Assembly: GCA_900315425.1 (NCBI GenBank)
Contig: OMZA01000016.1
Coordinates: forward strand, 1-35,818
Reading direction: 5' to 3'
Length of the DNA: 35,818 nucleotides
Origin: an uncultured Eubacteriales bacterium
Lineage (GTDB): Bacteria > Bacillota > Clostridia > Lachnospirales > Lachnospiraceae
Of this stretch, positions 25,184 through 35,818 are shown one piece after another. Both the position numbers and the translations under genes were made by a program. Every line of letters begins with the position of its first letter. The stretch's first letter is position 1. The notes below the pieces were generated by a model that was not told where the DNA came from, did no database searches, and saw nothing but the letters and a program-made list of their open reading frames with translations.

Positions 25184-26560
25184 ATGTTAGATTTAATTAA
25201 AAGTAAATGGACAGATATTCTTAACTACATAAAAACAGAATATGAAATTTCAGACGTATCCTTCGATACCTGGCTTAAACCATTAAATGTTTACGCAGTA
25301 GATAATGGCGTAGTCACAATAGTAGTTGATGATGCCAACGGTGTCAACTACATCAATAAAAGATTCTATAAATGCTTCAGAGTGGCTATTGATGAATTAT
25401 TTGGTGAAGATTTAGATGTTCAGTTTATTGCACCTGAAGATACAAAGCATTATTCTCCGGAATCCCCTGAGATGGAAAATAACGAGGTTTATTCCTCAGA
25501 GAGTGAATTAAATAAAAGACTATTAGAAGCTAACCTTAATCCTAAGTATACCTTCGATACCTTCGTAGTAGGAGGTTCTAATAACTTTGCGCATGCATAT
25601 GCATTAAAAGTAGCAGAAGCACCTGCAGAGATTTGTAATCCTCTTTTCTTATATGGAGGCGTAGGATTAGGAAAGACTCATTTAATGCAGTCAATAGCTC
25701 ATTACATAATAGAACACAATGCAAAATCAAAGGTTTTATATGTTACTTCTGAAACTTTTATTAATGAGCTTATTTCTTCAATTAGAAATGGTAATCAGCA
25801 GGAAGTAAATAACTTCCGTGATAAATATAGAAACATTGATGTTCTTCTTATTGATGACATCCAATTCATAATAGGAAAGGACAGAGGTCAGGAAGAGTTC
25901 TTCCATACCTTTAATGCCCTATATGAATCCAATAAACAAATTGTCATTTCTTCAGATAAACCACCTAAAGAAATGACAACCTTAGAGGAACGACTTAGAT
26001 CCAGATTTGGTTTAGGATTATCCGTTGATATTTCTTCTCCTGAATATGAAACTCGTATGGCTATTCTTCAAAAAAGAGCCGAAAATGAAGGATATAATAT
26101 TGATGATGATATTCTTAAATATATTGCTACAAATATTGTATCAAATATCAGAGAACTTGAAGGAGCTCTTACAAAAGTAGTAGCTTATTCAAAGATTTCT
26201 CCTGTTAAATTGGATCTTGAATTAGCTAAAGAAATTCTTAAGGATTCTATATCTCCAGATTCTCATAGAGAAATAACAAGTAAACTTATAATACAGGTTG
26301 TTACAGATTACTTTAATATTTCCATAACAGATATAGCATCTAAAAAGAAGAGTCAGGATATAGTTATTCCAAGACAGATTTGCATGTACCTTTGCAGATC
26401 TATGACTGATGATACTTTATATCACATTGGTGAGCTGCTTGGAAATCTTCATCATACAACTATTATGCATGGTTACGATAAGATAGATGATGCTATTAAC
26501 ACCAATGAGAAATTAAGAGATGATATTGAAAAAATTAAAAAGAGAATTAAACAAGGTTAA
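25184..26560 (+). CDS. dnaA: Chromosomal replication initiator DnaA
   Basis: 458 residues. Domain I covers the first ~80 (SKWTDILNYIK, FDTWLKPL), followed by an acidic linker (domain II, ~85-110), the AAA+ domain with Walker A GGVGLGKT (158-165), Walker B LLIDDI (221-226) and ERLRSRFGLG, and the DNA-binding domain IV with VIPRQICMYLCR. The recognition helix reads GNLHHTTIMHG (420-430), where most DnaA have GGRDHTTV, so the base-contacting Asp is His423 here. I start at ATG 25184 because GAGAGG is upstream; a TTG at 25154 is not supported. It opens the genes to the right of oriC. Confidence 0.97.
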   Translation: MLDLIKSKWTDILNYIKTEYEISDVSFDTWLKPLNVYAVDNGVVTIVVDDANGVNYINKRFYKCFRVAIDELFGEDLDVQFIAPEDTKHYSPESPEMENNEVYSSESELNKRLLEANLNPKYTFDTFVVGGSNNFAHAYALKVAEAPAEICNPLFLYGGVGLGKTHLMQSIAHYIIEHNAKSKVLYVTSETFINELISSIRNGNQQEVNNFRDKYRNIDVLLIDDIQFIIGKDRGQEEFFHTFNALYESNKQIVISSDKPPKEMTTLEERLRSRFGLGLSVDISSPEYETRMAILQKRAENEGYNIDDDILKYIATNIVSNIRELEGALTKVVAYSKISPVKLDLELAKEILKDSISPDSHREITSKLIIQVVTDYFNISITDIASKKKSQDIVIPRQICMYLCRSMTDDTLYHIGELLGNLHHTTIMHGYDKIDDAINTNEKLRDDIEKIKKRIKQG

Positions 26561-26830
26561 CCACATTTTATCCACATTATCATAAATATAACAGCTAATA
26601 AATTGTGGTTTGTATGTTAATGTATGTTTATAAATTAAATTATTACTAAATGCGTAATTTTAAAAATGTTGATAAATAACCCTTTTATTAACACAAATAT
26701 ACATGACTTAAACAAATATTTTAGTATAACTTTTTCAGTATTTATAAGGGCTCAAAGTACTTTTCAACAAATTCACGGCCCCTAATATTACTACTACTAT
26801 AATATTTATTATATATTTTATTTATTTTTT
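26557..26830. other. oriC: oriC, right part: dnaA-dnaN gap with boxes and unwinding region
   Basis: Boxes are TTAACCACA (26557-26565), a perfect TTATCCACA (26568-26576), a minus-strand TTATCAACA (26667-26675) and a weak TTTTCAACA (26761-26769). The gap then has GGCCCC (26777-26782), a run TTA-CTA-CTA-CTA (26788-26799) and a pure A/T tract to 26830. A possible dnaN promoter is ATGACT (26703-26708) with TATAAC (26725-26730), 16 bases apart. No gene fits in the gap. Confidence 0.85.
26777..26799 (+). promoter_or_regulatory. DnaA-trio-like unwinding element
   Basis: A GC-rich block followed by four 3-base repeats (TTA, CTA, CTA, CTA), whose complement reads 3'-AAT-GAT-GAT-GAT-5', as in the basal unwinding system of Bacillus subtilis, and directly by AT-rich DNA. 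Order box, GC block, trios, AT tract is as expected; the adjacent box is weak. Confidence 0.7.
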
Positions 26831-26864
26831 ATTGTGTATTACACAGCTGAAAGGAGTTCTTGTA

Positions 26865-28004
26865 ATGAAGTTAATTTTTAAAAAGAGTGATCTTAACGAA
26901 GCAGTAAGTATTGTTTCAAAGGCAATTCCAACTAGAACAACAATGTCTATCTTAGAATGTATATTTATTGATGCTACTACAGATAGAATTACTTTTACAG
27001 CAAATGACATGGAATTAGGTATTGAGACGCAAGTTGAAGGTGAGATTATTGAAAGAGGTCAGATTGCTATTAATTCAAAAATATTTTCTGAAATAGTAAG
27101 AAAGCTTCCAGAAAATGAAGTAATTATTTCTACTGACGAAAATTATTATATGAATATTGTTAGTGAAAATGCAAAATTTAATATTGCCGGTAAATCCGGA
27201 GATGACTTTACAAGACTTCCTGCAGTTGAAAAGGAAAAATTCATTTATTTATCTCAGTTAACTTTAAAAGAAATTATAAGACAGACTATTTTCTCAATTT
27301 CTCTTAATGATGAAAGTAGTACTGGTAAGTTAATGTCAGGTGAGTTATTTGAAATAAATAATAATAAATTAAAGGTTACATCCCTTGATACTCACAGAAT
27401 TTCCATAAGAAAAGTTGAACTTAAGGAATCCTTTGAAAATGTAAGCGTCATTGTTCCTGGTAAAACTCTTAACGAAGTAATTAAAGTTTTAAATGGTGGA
27501 AATGATGATGAAGTTAGAATCTTCTTTACAAGAAACAGTGAGTTCTCGGGAAATGGATACAGTCACATTGTATTTGAGTTTGGAAGTACTGTTGTAGTTT
27601 CTAGACTTATTGAAGGTAAATATTTTAATGTAAGTCAGATGATATCTAGTGACTACGACGTTAAGTTAAACGTTAACAGAAGAGAACTTTTAGAATGTAT
27701 TGATAGAGCTACTTTAATGGCTAATGAAAGTGATAAGAAACCAATTATTGTTTCTGTTACAGATGGCAATGTTGAGATTCAGATTAAATCAAATCTTGGA
27801 TCAATGGATGAAAATATTGAAGCTACAAAAGAGGGTAAAGATATCATGATTGGATTTAATCCAAAATTTGTTATGGATGCCCTTAAAGCAATTGATGATG
27901 AAGATGTAGATATTTATATGTTAAATGCTAAATCTCCATGTTTTATTAAAGACAAGGATGAAAATTATGTTTATATAATACTTCCTGTTAACTTTAATGT
28001 TTAA
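26865..28004 (+). CDS. dnaN: DNA polymerase III beta subunit (sliding clamp)
   Basis: 379 residues. It opens MKLIFKKSDLNEAVSIVSKAI and shows the three-domain clamp layout with TRTTMSILECI, KLMSGELFEINNNKL..SLDTHRIS and a C-terminus ending YIILPVNFNV; typical clamp ends are ILPM/VR-like. It forms the ring that tethers polymerase III to DNA. I use ATG 26865 since AAGGAG lies nine bases upstream; an upstream ATG at 26832 is in the oriC tract. It is 32 bases from yaaA. Confidence 0.96.
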   Translation: MKLIFKKSDLNEAVSIVSKAIPTRTTMSILECIFIDATTDRITFTANDMELGIETQVEGEIIERGQIAINSKIFSEIVRKLPENEVIISTDENYYMNIVSENAKFNIAGKSGDDFTRLPAVEKEKFIYLSQLTLKEIIRQTIFSISLNDESSTGKLMSGELFEINNNKLKVTSLDTHRISIRKVELKESFENVSVIVPGKTLNEVIKVLNGGNDDEVRIFFTRNSEFSGNGYSHIVFEFGSTVVVSRLIEGKYFNVSQMISSDYDVKLNVNRRELLECIDRATLMANESDKKPIIVSVTDGNVEIQIKSNLGSMDENIEATKEGKDIMIGFNPKFVMDALKAIDDEDVDIYMLNAKSPCFIKDKDENYVYIILPVNFNV

Positions 28005-28036
28005 TAACATTAAAAAAATTATAAAGGAGTATTGTT

Positions 28037-28250
28037 ATGCAAAGTATTACTTTAAGAGATGAATATATAAAGTTAGGACAAGCTCTCAAAGCTGCTGGAC
28101 TTGTTAGTTCAGGAGTTGAAGCTAAATGTGTAATACAAGATGGTCTTGTATCTGTTAATGGTGAAGTGGATACAAGAAGAGGTAGAAAATTAAGAGAGAA
28201 TGACGTTATAAGCTACGACGGAGAAGAAGTAATTATTAAAGGTAATTCAA

Positions 28251-28261
<11 letters not shown>
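28037..28261 (+). CDS. yaaA: S4-domain protein YaaA (RlbA-like)
   Basis: 74 residues, a single S4 RNA-binding fold: IKLGQALKAAGLVSSGVEAKCVIQDGLV region, then NGEVDTRRGRKLRENDVI. It is the small protein always found between dnaN and recF in Firmicutes, thought to bind RNA or ribosomes. AAAGGAG precedes the ATG. Its last 11 bases overlap the start of recF (ATGATAATTGA). Confidence 0.93.
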
Positions 28262-31291
<3,030 letters not shown>

Positions 31292-31319
31292 AATATAAGA
31301 TTTAGGAAAGGTAAATAAA

Positions 31320-33845
31320 ATGGACGAAAACGTATTTGATAAAATTCATGAAGTTGATTTAAAAAAGACCATGGAAAAATCTTATATCGATTACGCAATG
31401 AGTGTTATTGCGGCAAGAGCACTTCCTGATGTAAGAGATGGATTAAAACCGGTACAAAGACGAGTTTTATATTCCATGATTGAATTAAATAATGGACCTG
31501 ATAAGCCACATAGAAAATGTGCCCGTATCGTCGGTGATACCATGGGTAAATATCACCCACATGGTGACAGTTCTATATACGGTGCCCTTGTTAATATGGC
31601 CCAGGAATGGTCTACAAGATATCCTTTAGTAGATGGACATGGAAACTTTGGTTCAGTGGATGGAGACGGAGCTGCGGCAATGCGATACACTGAGGCAAGA
31701 CTTAGTAAGATATCCATGGAAATGTTGTCAGATATCAATAAAGACACTGTAGAATTTGCTCCTAACTTTGATGAAACAGAAAAAGAACCAACGGTTCTTC
31801 CTTCAAGATATCCAAACATTTTAGTAAATGGAGCAAGTGGTATCGCTGTTGGTATGGCTACCAACATACCTCCTCATAACTTAAGAGAAGTTATAGCAGG
31901 TGTTATAAAACTTATTGATGACAGAATTGAAGGAAATGAAACAAGTATTGATGACCTTTTAGATATAATAAAGGGACCTGATTTTCCAACAGGAGCAACA
32001 ATCCTTGGAAAATCAGGAATTGAATCTGCATACAGAACTGGTAAAGGTAAAGTAAAAGTAAGAGCTGTAACAAATATTGAACCAATGGAAAATGGTAAAA
32101 ATAGAATTATTGTTACAGAGCTTCCATATCTTGTAAATAAAGCCAGGCTAGTTGAAAAAATTGCAGAGTTAGTTAGAGATAAAAGAATAGATGGAATAAC
32201 AGATCTTAGAGATGAGTCAGACAAAACTGGTATGAGAGTTGTTATAGAACTTAGAAGAGATGTTAATCCAAATATTGTTTTAAAACATTTATATAAACAT
32301 ACACAGCTTCAGGATACATTTGGAGCAATAATGTTAGCTCTTGTGGATAATCAGCCAAAGGTTCTTAATCTTTACGAAATTCTTAATTATTATTTAAAGC
32401 ACCAGGAAGATGTAGTTACAAGAAGAACTAAATTCGATTTAAATAAAGCTGAGGAAAGAGCACACATTTTACAGGGATTATTAGTAGCTTTAGATAATAT
32501 TGATGAAGTTATTAGAATAATAAGATCTTCAAGAACAACAGCTATCGCAAAAGAAGGCTTAATTGAAAGATTCAGTCTTAGCGATGCTCAGGCTCAAGCT
32601 ATTGTAGACATGCGTCTTAAAACTCTTACAGGCTTGGAAAGAGAAAAGATTGAAAATGAATTAAAAGAACTTGAGGTAAAAATTGCAGAGTTAAAAGCTA
32701 TCCTTGCAGATGTAAATGTTCTTTTAAGAGTTATCAAAGATGAATTAATAATCATTTCAGATAAATATGGTGACGATAGAAGAACATCTATTGGATACGA
32801 TGATGATGAAATTACAGATGAAGATTTAATTCCAAATGAAAACTGCGTAATTGCAAGAACAAATCTTGGATATATAAAGAGAATGACCATTGATAACTTT
32901 AAGAGCCAGAACCGTGGTGGTAAAGGTATCAAAGGAATGCAGACAATAGATGATGATTACATTACAGATCTTTTAATGACATCAACACATCATCATATAA
33001 TGTTTATAACAAATATGGGTAGAGCCTATATATTAAAGGCATACGAAATTCCAGAAGCAGGAAGAACTGCCAGAGGAACAGCTGTAATTAATCTTATTCA
33101 GTTACAGCCAGAAGAAAAAGTTCAGGCAATCATTCCGGTTAAAGAATTTGTTGAAGACAAGTATTTATTCATGGTTACAAAACATGGTATTGTTAAAAAG
33201 ACGCCTTTAATTGAATTTGGACACATGAGAAAATCAGGACTTCAGGCAATTACCCTTAAGGAAAATGATACAGTAATTGAAGTAAAAACAGTTAAAGATA
33301 CAAGAGATTTATTCCTTGTTACAAGGAAGGGTATGTGTATAAGATTCAAGGCATCAGATGTTCGTAAAACAGGAAGAACATCAATGGGTGTAATCGGTAT
33401 GGATCTAAAAGATGGTGATGAAATCATCGGAATGCAGATGAATACTCAGGGAGAATCTTTACTTTTAGTTACTGAAAACGGAATGGGCAAGAGAACACCT
33501 ATCGAAGACTTTAAGGTACAAAAACGTGCAGGTAAGGGTGTTAAGTGTTACAAGATAAGCGATAAAACAGGTGAATTGATAGGCGTTAAGGCTGTAAATG
33601 ATGACAACGAAGTAATGCTTGTAACAAATGATGGAATTATTATACAGTTCAAGGTTGACGAAGTATCTAAGATAGGTCGTGATACTTCTGGTGTTAAGCT
33701 TATGAACACAGGTAAAGACCAGGATGTAAAAGTAGCAAAGATAGCTAAAGTAAGAGAAAATCTAGAACCTGCTTCTGATATTAATGAAGAAGTTGAGAAT
33801 AAAGAACCTGAAACAAATTCAGAAACGGATTCAGATAATAAATAA
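31320..33845 (+). CDS. gyrA: DNA gyrase subunit A
   Basis: 841 residues, the DNA-cutting subunit of gyrase. The catalytic tyrosine is Tyr123 ([11 protein letters not shown]). The quinolone region reads [17 protein letters not shown], with Ser84 at the E. coli Ser83 position and Gly88 at the Asp87 position. The C-terminal beta-pinwheel has a GyrA box QNRGGKG, followed by blade repeats and an acidic tail rich in Glu/Asp/Asn. The spacing to gyrB is 28 bases, with AGGAAAGG upstream; the fumarase alpha gene starts 24 bases after its stop. Confidence 0.98.
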   Translation: MDENVFDKIHEVDLKKTMEKSYIDYAMSVIAARALPDVRDGLKPVQRRVLYSMIELNNGPDKPHRKCARIVGDTMGKYHPHGDSSIYGALVNMAQEWSTRYPLVDGHGNFGSVDGDGAAAMRYTEARLSKISMEMLSDINKDTVEFAPNFDETEKEPTVLPSRYPNILVNGASGIAVGMATNIPPHNLREVIAGVIKLIDDRIEGNETSIDDLLDIIKGPDFPTGATILGKSGIESAYRTGKGKVKVRAVTNIEPMENGKNRIIVTELPYLVNKARLVEKIAELVRDKRIDGITDLRDESDKTGMRVVIELRRDVNPNIVLKHLYKHTQLQDTFGAIMLALVDNQPKVLNLYEILNYYLKHQEDVVTRRTKFDLNKAEERAHILQGLLVALDNIDEVIRIIRSSRTTAIAKEGLIERFSLSDAQAQAIVDMRLKTLTGLEREKIENELKELEVKIAELKAILADVNVLLRVIKDELIIISDKYGDDRRTSIGYDDDEITDEDLIPNENCVIARTNLGYIKRMTIDNFKSQNRGGKGIKGMQTIDDDYITDLLMTSTHHHIMFITNMGRAYILKAYEIPEAGRTARGTAVINLIQLQPEEKVQAIIPVKEFVEDKYLFMVTKHGIVKKTPLIEFGHMRKSGLQAITLKENDTVIEVKTVKDTRDLFLVTRKGMCIRFKASDVRKTGRTSMGVIGMDLKDGDEIIGMQMNTQGESLLLVTENGMGKRTPIEDFKVQKRAGKGVKCYKISDKTGELIGVKAVNDDNEVMLVTNDGIIIQFKVDEVSKIGRDTSGVKLMNTGKDQDVKVAKIAKVRENLEPASDINEEVENKEPETNSETDSDNK

Positions 33846-33869
33846 TAAAAGATAATAAAGAGGCATATT

Positions 33870-34712
33870 ATGCGAGAAATAGATGTAAAAATGATAAGTG
33901 ATAATGTTGCCGAGATGTGTATTGAAGCAAATTATTATCTTTCAGAGGATATGAAATCTTGTTTAAATAATGCAGTAGAAAGTGAAACAGGAGAGTTAGG
34001 TAAAAAAGTGCTTAACTCTCTTAAAGAAAACCTGGATATTGCAGCAAACGATATGATACCAATATGCCAGGATACAGGAATGGCAGTGGTATTCATAAAA
34101 GTAGGACAGGATGTACATTTAACAGGTGGAAACATAGAAGAAGCTATAAATAACGGCGTTCACAAGGGATATGTAGATGGATATTTAAGAAAATCAGTTG
34201 TAAAAGATCCAATATATAGAGAAAATACAAAGGATAACACTCCGGCCATAATACACTATAGTATTGTACAGGGAGACAAGGTAGAGATAACATTGGCACC
34301 AAAGGGATTTGGCAGTGAAAATATGAGTAAAGTCTACATGTTAAAACCAGCTGATGGAATAGAAGGTGTAAAAAACGCCATATTATCAGCAGTAAAGGAT
34401 GCAGGTCCTAATGCATGTCCTCCAATGGTAATAGGTGTTGGAATAGGTGGAGACTTTGAAAAGGCTGCCATAATGTCAAAACAAGCATTAACAAGAAATG
34501 TAAATGAACACTCAGATAAAGAATATGTAAGAGAATTAGAAAAAGAAATGCTGGAAAAAATAAATAGTCTTGGAATAGGTCCAGGCGGACTGGGAGGAAA
34601 AAATACAGCATTTGCAGTAAATATAAATACATATCCTACACATATAGCCGGACTTCCAGTTGCAGTAAATATTTGTTGTCATGTAAATAGACACGTTACA
34701 AGAGTTCTGTAA
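33870..34712 (+). CDS. Class I fumarate hydratase, alpha subunit
   Basis: 280 residues, the N-terminal half of a two-subunit, iron-sulfur (class I) fumarase/tartrate dehydratase, which interconverts fumarate and malate. Likely [4Fe-4S] ligands are Cys66 (ICQDTG), Cys183 (NACPPM) and Cys269 or Cys270 (NICCHVNRH). GPGGLGG is a family motif. The L-tartrate dehydratase branch cannot be fully excluded from sequence alone. It directly follows gyrA with an AAGAGG ribosome-binding site, so it is probably part of the gyrase transcript. Confidence 0.93.
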   Translation: MREIDVKMISDNVAEMCIEANYYLSEDMKSCLNNAVESETGELGKKVLNSLKENLDIAANDMIPICQDTGMAVVFIKVGQDVHLTGGNIEEAINNGVHKGYVDGYLRKSVVKDPIYRENTKDNTPAIIHYSIVQGDKVEITLAPKGFGSENMSKVYMLKPADGIEGVKNAILSAVKDAGPNACPPMVIGVGIGGDFEKAAIMSKQALTRNVNEHSDKEYVRELEKEMLEKINSLGIGPGGLGGKNTAFAVNINTYPTHIAGLPVAVNICCHVNRHVTRVL

Positions 34713-34782
34713 TCCACATTTACAAAGAAAAATGTGAAAATAATATAGAAATAATGCAAAAAATTTAAATAATTGTGGATAA
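34710..34782. promoter_or_regulatory. Two DnaA boxes between the fumarase genes
   Basis: TAATCCACA at 34710-34718 (plus strand, overlapping the alpha stop) and a perfect TTATCCACA on the minus strand at 34782-34774. A 7-bp hairpin (34715-34721 with 34730-34736) lies between. Such boxes outside the origin could bind DnaA to titrate it or to control the beta gene. Confidence 0.6.
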
Positions 34783-34810
34783 CTAAGCAGTTATAGAAAT
34801 GGAGATAGAA

Positions 34811-35353
34811 GTGGATATTAAAATAGATGCTCCAATAAAGCAGGAACAATTAGATAATTTAAAAGCAGGTGACTACGTATATATTACAGGAACAATATAT
34901 ACAGCAAGGGATGCCGCACACAAAAGAATGTATGAGGCAATTCAGAATAATGAAGAATTACCTATGGAAATGGAAGGAAATATTATTTATTATATGGGAC
35001 CTTCTCCGGCAAGAGAAGGTAGAGCAATAGGATCTGCAGGACCAACAACTGCCAGTAGAATGGATAAATATGCACCAACATTACTAGATCTTGGATTAAA
35101 AGGAATGATTGGAAAAGGTAAGAGAAGTAAAGAAGTATTAGATGCAGTAGTTAGAAATAAATCTATATATTTCGCAGCAGTTGGAGGAGCAGGTGCTTTA
35201 CTTTCAAAGTGTATAAAAGAAAGTGAAGTAATAGCATATGATGACCTGGGAACAGAAGCTATCAGAAAACTAAAAGTAGAAGATTTACCAGCAATAGTAG
35301 TCATAGATACTAAGGGAAATAATCTATACGAAATGGTTTTAGAAAATAATTAA
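34811..35353 (+). CDS. Class I fumarate hydratase, beta subunit
   Basis: About 180 residues, the C-terminal half of class I fumarase. TGTIYTARDAAHKRM, YYMGPSPAREG, GSAGPTTASRMDKYAP and KGMIGKGKRS are family hallmarks of the substrate-binding part. I prefer GTG 34811: GGAG at 34801-34804 is six bases upstream and the product starts DIKIDAPI. The ATG at 34799 overlaps that ribosome-binding site. The 98-base gap from the alpha gene is longer than other gaps here and holds the DnaA boxes. No clear terminator follows. Confidence 0.92.
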   Translation: MDIKIDAPIKQEQLDNLKAGDYVYITGTIYTARDAAHKRMYEAIQNNEELPMEMEGNIIYYMGPSPAREGRAIGSAGPTTASRMDKYAPTLLDLGLKGMIGKGKRSKEVLDAVVRNKSIYFAAVGGAGALLSKCIKESEVIAYDDLGTEAIRKLKVEDLPAIVVIDTKGNNLYEMVLENN

Positions 35354-35435
35354 ACACAATATATTGGAAAAAAATTGAAATAAAATCAACATATAATATG
35401 AAATAAAAAATTATGAAAAAACATGGGAATTCTGA

Positions 35436-35464
35436 TTGACAAAGGGATTTCAGTAATATATAAT
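35436..35464 (+). promoter_or_regulatory. tRNA-Ser promoter
   Basis: TTGACA (35436-35441) and TATAAT (35459-35464) separated by 17 bases: a consensus vegetative promoter, about 65 bases before the tRNA. Confidence 0.93.
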
Positions 35465-35529
35465 ATTCTTTGCGTCACGAAAAATGACTACATAATAATT
35501 GTGTTTATACACACTTGGTAATCAGGCGA

Positions 35530-35617
35530 GGAGAAATACTCAAGAGGCTGAAGAGGCGCCCCTGCTAAGGGTGTAGGTCGCTCACGCGGCGCGAGGGTTC
35601 AAATCCCTCTTTCTCCG
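35530..35617 (+). tRNA. tRNA-Ser (anticodon GCU)
   Basis: Class II tRNA, 88 bases. Acceptor GGAGAAA (35530-35536) pairs with TTTCTCC (35610-35616), discriminator G. The anticodon stem encloses loop CTGCTAA with anticodon GCT at 35564-35566. A long variable arm follows, as in all tRNA-Ser. T arm GAGGG-TTCAAAT-CCCTC. It reads AGC/AGU. No CCA is encoded. Confidence 0.97.
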
Positions 35618-35658
35618 CTCACTATTTTAATATATTTAAAAAAAATATAAAAAAATAG

Positions 35659-35687
35659 TTGACAAAGCTATATTGATATGATATAGT
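35659..35687 (+). promoter_or_regulatory. Probable rRNA-operon promoter
   Basis: TTGACA (35659-35664) and TATAGT (35682-35687), 17 bases apart. The -35 box abuts an AT-rich imperfect dyad (35621-35628 with 35652-35659) that follows tRNA-Ser and might act as a weak terminator or UP-like tract. Confidence 0.85.
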
Positions 35688-35689
35688 TA

Positions 35690-35818
35690 ACGAGTTGCCG
35701 CTGAAAAGCGGAAATAAATAAAAATGAACATTGATAACTAAACAGTAATTAACTAACCATCCCTGAAAATTCTAAATAAATTTTCAGCGAACATCGTTTT
35801 TGAAAACGATTTCCAAAA
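35690..35818 (+). ncRNA. Leader of a probable rRNA operon (partial, runs off the window)
   Basis: No gene. Three hairpins: CCGCT/AGCGG with GAAA loop (35698-35711), CTGAAAATT/AATTTTCAG (35763-35771 with 35779-35787), and ATCGTTTT/AAAACGAT (35793-35800 with 35803-35810). The segment GAACATTGATAACTAAACAGT (about 35727-35747) resembles the leader found before 16S rRNA in related Clostridia, as I recall it. 16S rRNA itself is not in the window. Confidence 0.55.

Noticed and set aside
31553-33427. Several minus-strand frames of 60-116 residues opposite gyrA
   Set aside because: Antisense shadows of a strongly conserved gene; no start signals or recognisable domains.
34715-34736. Hairpin after fumarase alpha as a terminator
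   Set aside because: Only a 7-bp A/T-rich stem and no T-tract behind it; the beta gene follows as part of the same enzyme.

Overview
The window looks like the chromosomal replication-origin region of a low-GC anaerobic Firmicute, most probably a Lachnospiraceae-type Clostridium relative. The reasons are the AT-rich composition, the classic gene order rpmH / oriC / dnaA-dnaN-yaaA-recF-gyrB-gyrA, the left-hand block rnpA-yidD-yidC-jag-mnmE-mnmG-rsmG-parA-parB-DUF4446, a DUF3881-type protein (a family I know mainly from Lachnospiraceae), and a bacterial V/A-type ATPase. The species cannot be told from sequence reading alone.

Layout. 1-643: no convincing gene, but inverted repeats, including a ~133-bp hairpin element, and a structured leader in front of the ATPase operon. 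644-9245 (+): a complete V-type ATPase operon in the order G/H-like, C, I, K, F, E, A, B, D. It runs without a visible terminator into a D,D-carboxypeptidase and a degenerate tyrosine-recombinase-like gene, and ends at a strong bidirectional terminator at about 11.7 kb. 11729-24555 (-): a DEDDh exonuclease with a zinc ribbon, tRNA-Arg(CCU), DUF3881, DUF4446, parB, parA, a coiled-coil/HATPase protein, rsmG, mnmG, mnmE, jag, yidC, yidD, rnpA and rpmH. Two perfect parS sites lie here, one inside the HATPase gene and one at the centre of a perfect 42-bp palindrome upstream of parA. 24556-26864: the origin. There is a DnaA-box cluster upstream of dnaA, and a second part between dnaA and dnaN with boxes, a GC-rich block, a DnaA-trio-like run and an AT-rich tract. 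26865-35353 (+): dnaN, yaaA, recF, gyrB, gyrA and both subunits of a class I fumarase. 35354-35818: tRNA-Ser(GCU) with an ideal promoter, then a second strong promoter and a hairpin-rich leader that probably belongs to an rRNA operon starting just past the window.

How the genes fit together. Genes on both sides of the origin run away from it, with the replication forks. The exception is the V-ATPase operon and its tail, which runs towards the origin (head-on). ParA, ParB and parS give origin segregation; DnaA, DnaN, RecF, GyrA and GyrB give initiation, clamp, repair and supercoiling; YidC, YidD and Jag give membrane protein insertion; MnmE, MnmG and RsmG give tRNA and rRNA modification; the ATPase and fumarase give energy metabolism. 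The least explained items are the HATPase protein that carries parS, the recombinase-like protein lacking its first catalytic arginine, the fumarase-gyrase gene linkage with DnaA boxes, the ATPase leader RNA and the large hairpin at the left edge. Several starts were moved from the first in-frame codon to one with a good Shine-Dalgarno sequence; each entry says so.
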